Origin: Polaromonas sp. AER18D-145
GTDB taxonomy: Bacteria > Pseudomonadota > Gammaproteobacteria > Burkholderiales > Burkholderiaceae_C
NCBI RefSeq assembly: GCF_002379095.1
Contig: NZ_NBZV01000007.1
Coordinates: forward strand, 1 to 64,000
Direction: 5' to 3'
Length of the DNA: 64,000 nucleotides
The notes beneath the pieces were generated by a model, which saw only the letters and a program-made list of their open reading frames with translations, had not been told where the DNA came from and did not search any database. Numbering within the stretch: the first letter of the stretch is position 1; each line of letters begins with the position of its first letter. Both the position numbers and the translations under genes were made by a program. Below, piece by piece: positions 11,862-20,438 of this stretch.

Positions 11862-14105
11862 ATGAACTTGAGAGAGTCCCTGCTGGCCCCTCTTGCAGCT
11901 GGTACTTTTTCGCATGGCCAGCGCGTTGCCGTGCGCTACTGCCTGAAAAACACCCTGGCCGCGCTGATGCTTGCCGGTGTTGCGTTCAGCGCCCTGGCGC
12001 TGGTGTTTCCGGCGCCGGTTTTGGCCCAGGCAACAGGCAAGCCGCTGACGCTCAAGGAAGCCGCACAGAATGCGGTGCTGAACAACCCCGAAGTTCTCGC
12101 GCGCTGGCACACCATCAAGGCCGCCGACGGTGAGCGTGATGTTGGGGCCGGCGCTTTGTTGCCCAAGGTCGATCTTGCAGCCGGCAGCGGCGCGGAGCGG
12201 CGCAACGCTGCTGCCACGATTGGCACCCGCTTCGACCGCAATTCGGCGTCCCTGACCATCACCCAGCTGCTTTACGACGGCTTTGCCACGCGCAACGACG
12301 TCAAGCGGCTTGACCATGCGCGGCTGGTGCGTCTGTTCGAGTTTTTTGACACCTCGGAGAGTGTGGCACTTGAAGCAGTGCGCGCCTATTACGATGTCTT
12401 GCGTTATCGGGAGCTTTTGCGCTTGGCTGAGGACAATTTTGTCCAGCACCGCTCGGTTTTTGACCAGACAGAGCGACGCGTCAAGGCGAAGGTGGCGCGG
12501 GCCGTCGATCTCGAGCAGATCTCCGCACGTCTGGCCATGGCCGAGGCCAACCTGCTGACCGAGACCTCCAATTTGCACGACACCACGGCGCGTTTCCAGC
12601 GCATTGTGGGCCTGATGCCAACCCGGGACATGCCGGTGCCTGCGCCGTTGATGCGGGATATTCCGGAGAACGCGTCCGGTGCCATACGCAGCGCGCAGCA
12701 GCGCAATGGGGCCTTGCGCGCGTCGATTGAAAACGTGCGTGCTTCCAATGCTGCATTGGCCTCCCGCAGCGGTGCGTACCAGCCGCGTTTCGACCTGCGT
12801 TTGCGCCGCGAGCAGGGCGCCAACCTGAACGGCGTCACGGGCAGTACCGACTCTACCGTCGCGGAAGTGGTCATGAGCTGGAACCTGTTCAACGGCTTCA
12901 GCGACCGGGCGCGGGAGCGCCAGTTTGCCGAGCAACTCAATGTGGCCAAGGACTTGCGCGACAAGACCTGCCGCGACATCCGGCAGACGCTGCTGATCGC
13001 CTACAACGATGCACGCAAGCTCAAGGAGCAGCTGGGCTACCTTGATCAGAACAAGGTGTCTCTCGAGAAAGCGCGCAATGCCTACCGCCAGCAATTCGAC
13101 ATCGGCCAGCGCACGCTGCTGGATCTGCTGGACACGGAGAACGAACTGTTCCAGGCCAAGCGTGCCGTGGCCAATGCCGAGCAGGACCTCAACATCGCGT
13201 ACGCCAGGACGCAGGCGGGTCTGGGCACGCTGTTGGCCGCCCTTGAACTTTCCAGAATCGAGACCGGCGGCTTCCCCGGGCTGGATCAGTGGAACGACGG
13301 TGAAGACGCTTCGCAGCACTGCCCGGCCGAGCCTGTTAGCGTGTATGTGGTGGACAAGGACGCCCTGATCCAGCGGGCCGCCGATCAGGTGAAGGAGACG
13401 GCACTGTTCAATGCGCGTGAGCGCGCCGTGCAGGAAGTTTTTGCACCCACCGCGACGCCCTTGCCCCCAGCGGGTGGCCGTCTGGCGCCGGTCCCCGCAC
13501 CTGGCGCGCCGCTCAAGCCGCCTGCACCGGCGACACCAGCGACAACGCCCGCTGGTTCCGGGAGCAGCGAACTCCGGCGGACGCTGGAACAGCAGACGGC
13601 CCTGGCCAATGCACGCGAGCGTGCCGCGCAGCAGGCCCTGGCGTCTGCGCCGGCCGCCAGGCCCGCCCTGCAGCCGACACCCTCCGCAGCGCCCAAACCG
13701 GCGCCTGTTGTGGCGCCAGTGCCGGCCGGGGTGCCAGAGGCCGGCAGCAGCAGCGAGATCAGCAATGCCCTGGAAGGTTGGCGCGCCGCCTGGTCAAAGC
13801 GGGATGTGGAGTTATACCTTGGCTTTTATGCGCCCGGCTTCGTGCCGTCCAACGAGGGTGACCGGGACGCCTGGAAAGAAAAGCGCAGGGCGGTTCTGGG
13901 GCGCGCCGTTGATATTTCTGTGGAAGTGAGCGAGTTGTCGGTCGCCGCGCCCGACGCCACCCATGCAACGGCGACTTTCCGGCAGACCTACCGCTCGGCC
14001 AACTATCGGGACGTGGTGACCAAAACCCTGCAATGGGAGCGGGTGGGCGACCGCTGGCTGATCGTGCGCGAGAGCTCTGTGACGCCGGTGCAGGGCATCC
14101 AGTAA
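11862..14105 (+). CDS. TolC-family outer-membrane channel with a Pro/Ala linker and C-terminal NTF2-like domain
   Basis: 747 residues; an in-frame GTG nine bases upstream would add three. A signal peptide ends near PVLAQA. Residues about 55-465 form the TolC/OEP fold (TLKEAAQNAVLNNPE, LLYDGFATRNDV, SWNLFNGFSDRARE, LLDLLDTENELF). Plain TolC proteins end about here. This one continues through about 150 residues of Pro/Ala-rich linker holding two related charged helices with NARERA. It ends in about 115 residues with an NTF2/Cds6-like fold (ALEGWRAAWSKRDVELYLGFY to WERVGDRWLIVRES). It is probably the outer-membrane part (LapE-like) of the type I exporter for the adhesin. The tail is likely periplasmic; its role is unknown, and peptidoglycan or partner contact is a guess. 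Confidence 0.85.
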   Translation: MNLRESLLAPLAAGTFSHGQRVAVRYCLKNTLAALMLAGVAFSALALVFPAPVLAQATGKPLTLKEAAQNAVLNNPEVLARWHTIKAADGERDVGAGALLPKVDLAAGSGAERRNAAATIGTRFDRNSASLTITQLLYDGFATRNDVKRLDHARLVRLFEFFDTSESVALEAVRAYYDVLRYRELLRLAEDNFVQHRSVFDQTERRVKAKVARAVDLEQISARLAMAEANLLTETSNLHDTTARFQRIVGLMPTRDMPVPAPLMRDIPENASGAIRSAQQRNGALRASIENVRASNAALASRSGAYQPRFDLRLRREQGANLNGVTGSTDSTVAEVVMSWNLFNGFSDRARERQFAEQLNVAKDLRDKTCRDIRQTLLIAYNDARKLKEQLGYLDQNKVSLEKARNAYRQQFDIGQRTLLDLLDTENELFQAKRAVANAEQDLNIAYARTQAGLGTLLAALELSRIETGGFPGLDQWNDGEDASQHCPAEPVSVYVVDKDALIQRAADQVKETALFNARERAVQEVFAPTATPLPPAGGRLAPVPAPGAPLKPPAPATPATTPAGSGSSELRRTLEQQTALANARERAAQQALASAPAARPALQPTPSAAPKPAPVVAPVPAGVPEAGSSSEISNALEGWRAAWSKRDVELYLGFYAPGFVPSNEGDRDAWKEKRRAVLGRAVDISVEVSELSVAAPDATHATATFRQTYRSANYRDVVTKTLQWERVGDRWLIVRESSVTPVQGIQ

Positions 14106-14239
14106 TTGCCGGAGCCGCCCGGCGACCGGTGGCTTGTCAGCTGGAATGGATGCGCAGCAGGCCCCAATGCGGGCCACCTGCGCCTGCGAAGGCGGCGCCT
14201 GGGGCCTGGTCACCCGGTTTGTGCACTCGCAAAAAGGTC

Positions 14240-15220
14240 TTAGCCCAACTCGGTATCGGCTGCCACCCGGTCGAGCTCGTCGAACACCTTGTCAAAGTCC
14301 ACCGGCTTGGTCCAGTAGCCGGCAAATCCTGCCTGCTCGGCAAGCACTTTGTGCTCCGGCTGGGTGTCGGCCGAACACATGAAGGCCGGCGTTGCCCGCA
14401 GGCCCGGGATCTCCCGCATGCGCTTGAGCAGGTCAATCCCATGGGTGTCCGGCAGCCGGCCATCGAGCACCAGCACGTCGGGCAACCAGTTGCCGGCCAC
14501 CTCAAAGCCCTGGGCACCGTTTTGTGCCATGCGGACCTCGACATCGTCGCGCGTTCGCATGACGTCATCAAACAGCATGAGGTTGTACATGTTGTCCTCT
14601 ACATACAGCACCCGCATTTTTCGCTGCAGGCCCTGGCTGGCGGCCTTGGGACTCTGCAGGGGTGCCGACAGCGTGTCTGCCGGGTTGGCGCCTTGCGCAG
14701 CGGCGGTCTGTTCCCAATAACCATCGGTGGAAACCTGGTCCAGCGCCCGGCACAAGCGCGCAGACTGAAGCAGGGCGTTTTCCACCCGTTTGCGCTCGGT
14801 GACGTCCAGGCTCATTTCGATATAGGCCAGCGGCCGGCCTTGCGCATCGGACTCCAGATAGAGCAGGGCATGCACGTCCACCAAGCCGCCATCGGGGCGG
14901 ATGACGCGGTAGTCCAGCTCGATGGCCCCCGGGGTCTTGCGCAACTGGTCGCGCGCCCGGACCAGCAAGTCCAGGTCGTCCGGATAAACCAGGCCCATGG
15001 CTGCTTCCAGCGTCATGGGGGTGCCCGCGGGCATGCCAAACAGCTGATAGGCGCGCGGGTTCCAGCTGAGCTGCTGGGTTTCCAGGTGGAAGACGGACTG
15101 GGCCACCCCGGTCATTTCCATCAGCTGCTGCTGCATTCTTCGCTGGGCCTCGGCCAGGCCGAATTCGGGCTCGGGCGTGATCTGCTTGAAACCGGATGTC
15201 TGATCAGCCATGAAATGCAA
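14240..15220 (-). CDS. PAS domain plus response-regulator receiver protein without kinase or output domain
   Basis: 326 residues (an internal ATG at 15211 is an alternative start). Residues about 35-150 are a PAS fold with PAC-like ending (DVTERKRVE). After a linker comes a receiver domain at about 205-320 that begins MRVLYVEDN, has the phospho-acceptor Asp in VLDGRLPD, and carries the conserved Lys in WTKPVD. There is no histidine kinase, GGDEF or DNA-binding part, so it may sense and relay by protein contact. It converges on the TolC-like gene across 134 bases with nothing evident. The 160 bases upstream (15221-15380) carry no clear signal. Confidence 0.8.
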   Translation of the reverse strand: MHFMADQTSGFKQITPEPEFGLAEAQRRMQQQLMEMTGVAQSVFHLETQQLSWNPRAYQLFGMPAGTPMTLEAAMGLVYPDDLDLLVRARDQLRKTPGAIELDYRVIRPDGGLVDVHALLYLESDAQGRPLAYIEMSLDVTERKRVENALLQSARLCRALDQVSTDGYWEQTAAAQGANPADTLSAPLQSPKAASQGLQRKMRVLYVEDNMYNLMLFDDVMRTRDDVEVRMAQNGAQGFEVAGNWLPDVLVLDGRLPDTHGIDLLKRMREIPGLRATPAFMCSADTQPEHKVLAEQAGFAGYWTKPVDFDKVFDELDRVAADTELG

Positions 15221-15380
15221 GCCTGGTGGGTGTGGATGGGAGGGGGGTCAGGTAGATCTCCAGATGCATCGACGTGAACCTCAACGTTATCAATTCTGAC
15301 TCATCTTAAGCCAGAAAAGCCCCCGGAACGCCGTCGCCCGGCCTGCGGTCTGGCCTGCTTCGGAAGGCAGGGTCACCGGC

Positions 15381-15776
15381 TCAATCTGGCAGGACAGCCG
15401 TCACTTCAATTTCGATGCGGGCCCGCTCCTCCACCAGGGCGGACACTTCCACGCAGGTCATGGCCGGAAAGTTTTTGCCCATCACCTCGCGGTACACCGC
15501 ACCCAGCTCCTTGAGCCGTGCGGTGTATTCCACGCGGTCTACCACGTACCAGGTCATGCGTGCCATGTGCTCTGGCCCCGCGCCGCCGGCCTGCAGCACG
15601 GCCAGGATGTTTTGCAGGGCCTGGCGGGTCTGGGCGATGAAGTCGTCGCTTTCAAATTGCTGCTGGGCATTCCAGCCGATCTGCCCGCCTACAAAAATCA
15701 GCGCGCCTCGGGCCATCACGCCATTGGCGTAACCCCTGGGCGCTGCCCAGCCGTCCGGCTGCAATAGTTTCATCAT
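15381..15776 (-). CDS. RidA/YjgF-family protein, last gene of the aminobenzoyl-CoA operon
   Basis: 131 residues covering the whole YjgF/YER057c/UK114 fold (GLIFVGGQIGW-like core, QTRQALQNI, VTAVLPD end). The start is the ATG of an ATGA overlap with the upstream thioesterase; a longer frame to 15827 would run deep into that gene. In deaminating RidA proteins an Arg precedes the CVEV motif; here the run is AMTCVEV, with Met and Thr. Classic imine-hydrolase activity is therefore doubtful. Its place at the end of a pathway that must remove an amino group makes an enamine or imine intermediate a reasonable, unproven substrate. Confidence 0.85.
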   Translation of the reverse strand: MMKLLQPDGWAAPRGYANGVMARGALIFVGGQIGWNAQQQFESDDFIAQTRQALQNILAVLQAGGAGPEHMARMTWYVVDRVEYTARLKELGAVYREVMGKNFPAMTCVEVSALVEERARIEIEVTAVLPD

Positions 15777-16216
15777 GACTTGTCTTCCAGTGGGGTTTGC
15801 AGATAAGGCAGCATCGCTTCGCGCCATTCGTCAGGAATGCGCAAAGCCTTGCCATTGGGAATTTCGGCGCAGACGACCACCGAGTTTGCACGTAATTTAA
15901 GGGTCTGGCCCACGTCCTTGTTGTGCGAGGCGCTATGAATTTCATAGTGCATGCCGATGCTGGTGTGGCCCAACCGGGTCAGGCTGAGCTCGATGCTGAC
16001 CTCGTCGCCATAGCGGCACATGCCGAGAAACTCGGTTTTCATGTCCACGATGGGCACGCCCAGGCCGCCGGCAATCATCTCGTGCTCGGGAAAACCGATA
16101 TGTGCCAGAAAATCTTCCTGTGCCTCATGCAGCAGGTAGTAATACTGCGGGTAGAAAACAATGCCGGCCGGGTCGCAGTGGTGAAAGCGGATCAGCTTTT
16201 GTGTGGTGAATTTCAT
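15773..16216 (-). CDS. Hot-dog fold acyl-CoA thioesterase (4-hydroxybenzoyl-CoA thioesterase type)
   Basis: 147 residues. The N-terminal motif RFHHCDPAGIVFYPQYY holds the usual catalytic Asp (Asp15) of the 4-HBT thioesterase class. It lies 7 bases after the CoA ligase and overlaps the RidA-like gene by four bases. In this setting it probably releases CoA from dead-end aromatic or ring-reduced CoA esters, or recycles CoA, rather than serving lipid metabolism. Confidence 0.87.
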   Translation of the reverse strand: MKFTTQKLIRFHHCDPAGIVFYPQYYYLLHEAQEDFLAHIGFPEHEMIAGGLGVPIVDMKTEFLGMCRYGDEVSIELSLTRLGHTSIGMHYEIHSASHNKDVGQTLKLRANSVVVCAEIPNGKALRIPDEWREAMLPYLQTPLEDKS

Positions 16217-16223
16217 GCGTCTC

Positions 16224-17849
16224 TCATGGCTGGCGCAGCTTGAAGCGCTGGAGTTTGCCGGTCTCCGTGCGCGGCAGGCTGCTCACGAATTCAATCCGGC
16301 GCGGGTACTTGAACGGCGCCAGCGCGGCTTTCACATGGTCCTGCAGCAGCCGGGTCATGGCTTCGCCGGCTTCCTGGCCGGGCTTGAGTACAACAAAGGC
16401 CTTGACGATCATGCCGCGCTCCTCGTCGGGCTCGCCGATCACGCCGCATTCGGCCACCGCCGGGTGTTTGAGCAGGGCGTCTTCCACTTCGGGGCCCCCC
16501 ACGTTGTAGCCCGAGGTGATGATCATGTCGTCGGCCCGGGACTGGAAGAAGAAGTAGCCGTCGGCGTCCTGCAGGAAGGCGTCGCCCGGGTAGTTCCAGC
16601 CGTTTTTCACATAGTTCGCCTGGCGCGCGTCGTCCAGGTAGCGGCAGCCGGTGGGCCCGATGACCGCCAGCTTGCCGATGGTGCCGCGCGGGACTTCCCG
16701 GCCTTCGTCATTCACCACCTTCGCGGTGTAACCGGGTACCACCTTGCCGATGGCGCCGCGGCGCACGTCTGCCGGCGCGGCGGAAATGAAGATGTGGAAC
16801 ATCTCGGTGGCGCCGATGCCGTCGGTCATCTCGATGCCGGTCGCCTCCTTCCAGAGCTGGCGCGTGGCGTCGGGCAGGCCCTCGCCCGCGCTGACGCAGA
16901 TGTGCAGCGTCGGCACGCCATGCTGCTTGGCAAAGGCGGCCATCTGGCGGTAGAAGGTGGGTGCGGTGTAGCAGATGGTGGCGCCCACCTCGTTGATGAG
17001 CTTGACCATGGCTTCCGGCGTATAGGGGATGCCGGGGTAATACACCGAGGCACCCGCCCACATCGGGAAGACCAGCATGCCGCCCAAGCCGAAGGTGAAT
17101 GCCAGTGGCGGCGAGCCCATCACGATGTCGTCCGGCGTGGCCTGGAGCACATGGCGCGGCCAGGCCTCGCAGGCCGCGAGCACGTCGCGGTGCGTGTGCA
17201 CGGCCGCTTTCGGCGTACCGGTGGTGCCGGAGGTGAAGGCCATCATCGCGATGTCGTCGGCCGAGGTCCGGCAGGGCGCGAACTGGCCATCCTTGCCGGC
17301 GGCACGCACGGCGAGCGAGCCGGGCTCGTTCAGGTTGAAGGGGACGATGGTCCTGAGCGTCGGGTTCAGGTCGCGCGCGGCCTGCAGCTCGGCCAGCAGG
17401 CCGGCATCACACAGCGCCACCGTGGCCTGGGACTTGGCGATGATTTCACCGAGCTCTTTGGCGCGCAGCAGCGGCATGGTGGCCACGGCCACCAGCCCGG
17501 CCTTGACCACACCCAGCCAGGCCAGCGCCATACCGATGGTGTTGCCGCCGCGCAGCAGCACGCGGTTGCCGGGTACCAGCTGCAGGTCTTCCGTCAGCAC
17601 CTGGGCGATGTGCTTGACACGTTCATGGGCGTCTGCATAACTGAGGACAATCTTGTCGGAGCGCAGGAAGGGCCGGTCCGACAGGCCGCGCTTGTTGGCA
17701 CGCTCGAACAGCACGTCCACCAGGTTGGCCTGTGCGGGAATCTGCAGCTCGGGCAAGTCGTAACGCATCTGCGGCCACTGGTCCGGCGGCGGCAGGCGAT
17801 CGTGCACGAAGCGGTCGGTCTGGACGGAGGGGTGAGAGGGGGTGCTCAT
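16224..17849 (-). CDS. Aromatic acid-CoA ligase (2-aminobenzoate/benzoate-CoA ligase family)
   Basis: 541 residues, typical for the benzoate-CoA ligase class of AMP-forming synthetases. Visible motifs are the P-loop-like [10 protein letters not shown], the adenylate motif [12 protein letters not shown], the [10 protein letters not shown] hinge region and the C-terminal catalytic Lys in [10 protein letters not shown]. It should activate the aromatic acid to its CoA thioester with ATP, the first step for the bifunctional hydroxylase in the same operon. It resembles AbmG of Azoarcus evansii. Substrate choice between 2-aminobenzoate and salicylate cannot be read from sequence alone. The start overlaps the acyl-CoA dehydrogenase stop as ATGA. 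Confidence 0.88.
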   Translation of the reverse strand: MSTPSHPSVQTDRFVHDRLPPPDQWPQMRYDLPELQIPAQANLVDVLFERANKRGLSDRPFLRSDKIVLSYADAHERVKHIAQVLTEDLQLVPGNRVLLRGGNTIGMALAWLGVVKAGLVAVATMPLLRAKELGEIIAKSQATVALCDAGLLAELQAARDLNPTLRTIVPFNLNEPGSLAVRAAGKDGQFAPCRTSADDIAMMAFTSGTTGTPKAAVHTHRDVLAACEAWPRHVLQATPDDIVMGSPPLAFTFGLGGMLVFPMWAGASVYYPGIPYTPEAMVKLINEVGATICYTAPTFYRQMAAFAKQHGVPTLHICVSAGEGLPDATRQLWKEATGIEMTDGIGATEMFHIFISAAPADVRRGAIGKVVPGYTAKVVNDEGREVPRGTIGKLAVIGPTGCRYLDDARQANYVKNGWNYPGDAFLQDADGYFFFQSRADDMIITSGYNVGGPEVEDALLKHPAVAECGVIGEPDEERGMIVKAFVVLKPGQEAGEAMTRLLQDHVKAALAPFKYPRRIEFVSSLPRTETGKLQRFKLRQP

Positions 17850-19045
17850 GATTGCAATACCGCCTTGCCAATGATCAGTTGCTGGACTTCGGTCGCACCT
17901 TCGTAGATGCGCAGCGAGCGGATGTCGCGGTACAGGCTTTCGACCTTGGTGCCGACCTTCACGCCCAGGCCGCCGTGCATCTGCAGGGCCATGTCGATCA
18001 CCCGCTGGGCGTTTTCCGTCGCCGTCATCTTGGCCATCGCAGCGGCCACGGTGCGATCTCTCCGGCCTTCGGCTTCGGCGGTGATGCGTTTGCCGGCACC
18101 GCTGGCTTCGCTGTCATCGCGCAGCCAGGCGGCGCGGTAGGTCAGCAGGGCGGCGGCATCGATCAGCGCCGCCATCTCGCCGATCTTGGCCTGCGTGAGC
18201 TGGAAGTCGGCCAGGGTCTGGCCGAACATCTTGCGTTCGCGGGAAAAACGCACGGCTTCAGTCAGCGCGCGGCGCGCCATGCCCAGCGCCGCGGCGGCGA
18301 CCGAGGCGCGGAAGATGTCCAGCGTCTGCATGGCCAGCTTGAAGCCGCCGTTCAACGCGCCCAGCTGCGCCTCGCCGGGGAGCTTGCAATGTGCAAATTT
18401 CAGCGTGGCCAGCGGATGCGGTGCCATCACCGCGATGTGTTCGCTGCTGTCCAGGCCGGGCTTGCCGGCGTCCACGATGAAGGCGGTGATGCCGCGTGTG
18501 CCGGCCGCCATGTCGGTCTTGGCGAAGGTCACGTAAAAGTCGGCGATGTCGCCGTTGCTGATCCAGGTCTTGCAGCCGTTGAGGGCCCAGCCGCCCTGGC
18601 AAGCGTCGGCGCTGGTGGTCATCGCGCCGGCGTCCGAGCCCGCGTCGGGTTCGCTCAGCGCAAAGGCGGCAATCTTGTCGCCGCGCGCCACTGCGGGCAG
18701 GTAGGCCGCCTGCTGCGCCGGCGTGCCGGCCAGGGTGATGGCGCCGCTGCCCAGGCCCTGCATCGCAAACGCAAAGTCGGCCAGCGGGGAATGAAAAGCC
18801 AGGGTTTCGCGCAGGATCACCAGCGCGCGCGAGTCGAGCTTGTCCATCGCCCCGCCGGCACTGGCGGGCACGCAGTAGCGCAGCCAGCCGGCGTCGCCGA
18901 GCAGGCGCACCCACTCCTTGCAGGCGCGTCTATCGTCGCTTTCGTCAACCTGCTGGGCGGGCACCCAGGCCGCGAGCTGCTCGCCCAGTGTGCGGTGCGC
19001 ATCGTCAAAAAATGGCAGTGCCAGGTGTCGGGTGTCGGCTTTCAC
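17846..19045 (-). CDS. Acyl-CoA dehydrogenase
   Basis: 399 residues. The FAD/acyl-CoA dehydrogenase signature is clear: [15 protein letters not shown] in the middle domain and QMHGGLGV with [15 protein letters not shown] in the C-terminal domain. I chose GTG 19045, one base after the hydratase stop, because AGGGAGA lies 5 bases upstream; the longer frame to 19153 begins inside the hydratase gene. It likely oxidises a ring-reduced or ring-opened CoA intermediate in the lower aromatic pathway. Confidence 0.9.
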   Translation of the reverse strand: MKADTRHLALPFFDDAHRTLGEQLAAWVPAQQVDESDDRRACKEWVRLLGDAGWLRYCVPASAGGAMDKLDSRALVILRETLAFHSPLADFAFAMQGLGSGAITLAGTPAQQAAYLPAVARGDKIAAFALSEPDAGSDAGAMTTSADACQGGWALNGCKTWISNGDIADFYVTFAKTDMAAGTRGITAFIVDAGKPGLDSSEHIAVMAPHPLATLKFAHCKLPGEAQLGALNGGFKLAMQTLDIFRASVAAAALGMARRALTEAVRFSRERKMFGQTLADFQLTQAKIGEMAALIDAAALLTYRAAWLRDDSEASGAGKRITAEAEGRRDRTVAAAMAKMTATENAQRVIDMALQMHGGLGVKVGTKVESLYRDIRSLRIYEGATEVQQLIIGKAVLQS

Positions 19046-19046
19046 A

Positions 19047-19901
19047 TCAGTCTCCCTGGAACACGGGTTTCTGTTTGCTGGCAAAAGCTTCGTAGGCGCG
19101 CGTGAAGTCTTTCGTCTGCATGCAGATCGCCTGCGCCTGGGCTTCGGCTTCAATCGCCTGGTCCAGCGTCATGGCCCACTCCTGGTGCAGCATGGTTTTG
19201 GTCATGCCGTGCGCAAAGGTCGGGCCGGCGGCCAGCTCCGCAGCCAGCGCCTGCGCTTTGACCAGCAGCTCGGCCGGCTCGTGCAGGGCGTTGAAAAAGC
19301 CCCATTGCAGGCCTTCGGTCGCGGTCATCGCGCGGCCGGTGAACAGCAGCTCGGACGCACGGCCCTGGCCGATCAGGCGCGGCAGCAGCGCGCAGGCGCC
19401 CATGTCGGCGCCGGCCAGGCCCACCCGCGTGAACAGGAAAGCGGTTTTGGCTTGCGCCGTGCCCAGCCGCATGTCCGCAGCGAGCGCCATCATCGCGCCG
19501 GCACCGGCGCAGATGCCGTCGATCGCGGCCACGATGGGTTGCGGGCACAGGCGCATGGCCTTGACCAGGTCACCGGTCATGCGTGTGAATTCCAGCAGCT
19601 CGGGCATGGCCATCTTGGTCAGCGGGCCGATGATTTCATGCACATCGCCGCCCGAGCAGAAGTTGCCGCCGGCGCCGGTCAGCACAATCACCTTGACATC
19701 GGTGGCGCTGTTCAGCGCGCGAAACAGGTTGCGCAGCTCGGCGTAGGAGTCGAAGGTCAGCGGGTTCTTGCGCTCCGGCCGGTTCAGGCTCAGGGTGGCC
19801 ACACCGGCATCAAAAGCATAGGCAAAGTGGCGTGCCTGGTAACCGGCCAGCGCATTGAACTGCGCGTGCATGGGGTTGCTGGGGCCAATGTAGTGTTTCA
19901 T
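19047..19901 (-). CDS. Enoyl-CoA hydratase/isomerase (crotonase family)
   Basis: 284 residues. Crotonase marks include [10 protein letters not shown] near the start, [16 protein letters not shown] for the first oxyanion-hole loop, and [22 protein letters not shown] for the second. It starts with an ATGA overlap on the MarR gene, so translation is probably coupled. Expected role: hydration or ring-opening step in degradation of the non-aromatic CoA ester made by the bifunctional enzyme of this operon. Confidence 0.9.
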   Translation of the reverse strand: MKHYIGPSNPMHAQFNALAGYQARHFAYAFDAGVATLSLNRPERKNPLTFDSYAELRNLFRALNSATDVKVIVLTGAGGNFCSGGDVHEIIGPLTKMAMPELLEFTRMTGDLVKAMRLCPQPIVAAIDGICAGAGAMMALAADMRLGTAQAKTAFLFTRVGLAGADMGACALLPRLIGQGRASELLFTGRAMTATEGLQWGFFNALHEPAELLVKAQALAAELAAGPTFAHGMTKTMLHQEWAMTLDQAIEAEAQAQAICMQTKDFTRAYEAFASKQKPVFQGD

Positions 19902-20380
19902 GCGTTTTCCATTTCCTGGTTCAGATCGGTCTGGTGCTGTTTGACTTTGCCCAGCAGCTTGTGCAGGGTGTCGATTTCGCGCGGCGACAGGCCGCCGAAG
20001 GCCTGGACAATCCAGCCTTCATGCTGGCGCGCCATCTCGTCAAAGGTCTTGCGGCCGCGTGGGGTCAGGCGAACGCGGTAGGCGCGGCGGTCGCCTTCGA
20101 CGTCCAGGCGTTCGACCAGGCCTTCGGCCACCAGCTGGTCGGTGATGCCGGTGACGTTGCCGCCGGTGACCATCATGCGGCGCGACAGCTCATTCATCTT
20201 CAGCCCGTCGGGGTTGCGCTCGAGCTGCGCCATCAAATCGAACCGGGGCAGGGTGGTGTCGAACTGTTCGCGCAATTGCCCGCGCACCTGTTTTTCAATC
20301 AGCTGTGTGCAGGTCAGCAGGCGCAGCCACAGGCGCAGCGCTTCCGGGTGTTCGCGGTGTCCTCGTGCTTCCATGTCCAT
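19898..20380 (-). CDS. MarR-family transcriptional regulator of the aromatic operon
   Basis: 160 residues with the MarR winged helix: [24 protein letters not shown] as recognition region and a wing with [16 protein letters not shown] 20380 is preceded by AGGAG at 7 bases. It is the second gene of the operon and overlaps the next gene. By analogy with other aromatic MarR regulators it would repress until a CoA-ester or acid ligand binds. Candidate operators are the palindrome at the operon promoter (22773-22794) and the inverted repeat just before this gene (20397-20412). Confidence 0.9.
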   Translation of the reverse strand: MDMEARGHREHPEALRLWLRLLTCTQLIEKQVRGQLREQFDTTLPRFDLMAQLERNPDGLKMNELSRRMMVTGGNVTGITDQLVAEGLVERLDVEGDRRAYRVRLTPRGRKTFDEMARQHEGWIVQAFGGLSPREIDTLHKLLGKVKQHQTDLNQEMENA

Positions 20381-20396
20381 GGCATCTCTCCTGATT

Positions 20397-20412
20397 TACT
20401 ATTGATTTAGTA
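20397..20412. promoter_or_regulatory. Inverted repeat upstream of the marR gene
   Basis: TACTA-N6-TAGTA, perfect arms, 17 bases before the marR start in the only gap of the operon. It could be a secondary operator or just chance A+T-rich symmetry. Confidence 0.4.
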
Positions 20413-20438
20413 GCTGCTGGCGCTTGCCAGATAAGGGC

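Noticed and set aside
16203..17906. 567-codon plus-strand frame opposite the CoA ligase
   Set aside because: His/Arg/Gly-rich shadow translation typical of antisense frames in high-GC DNA; the ligase motifs are on the minus strand.
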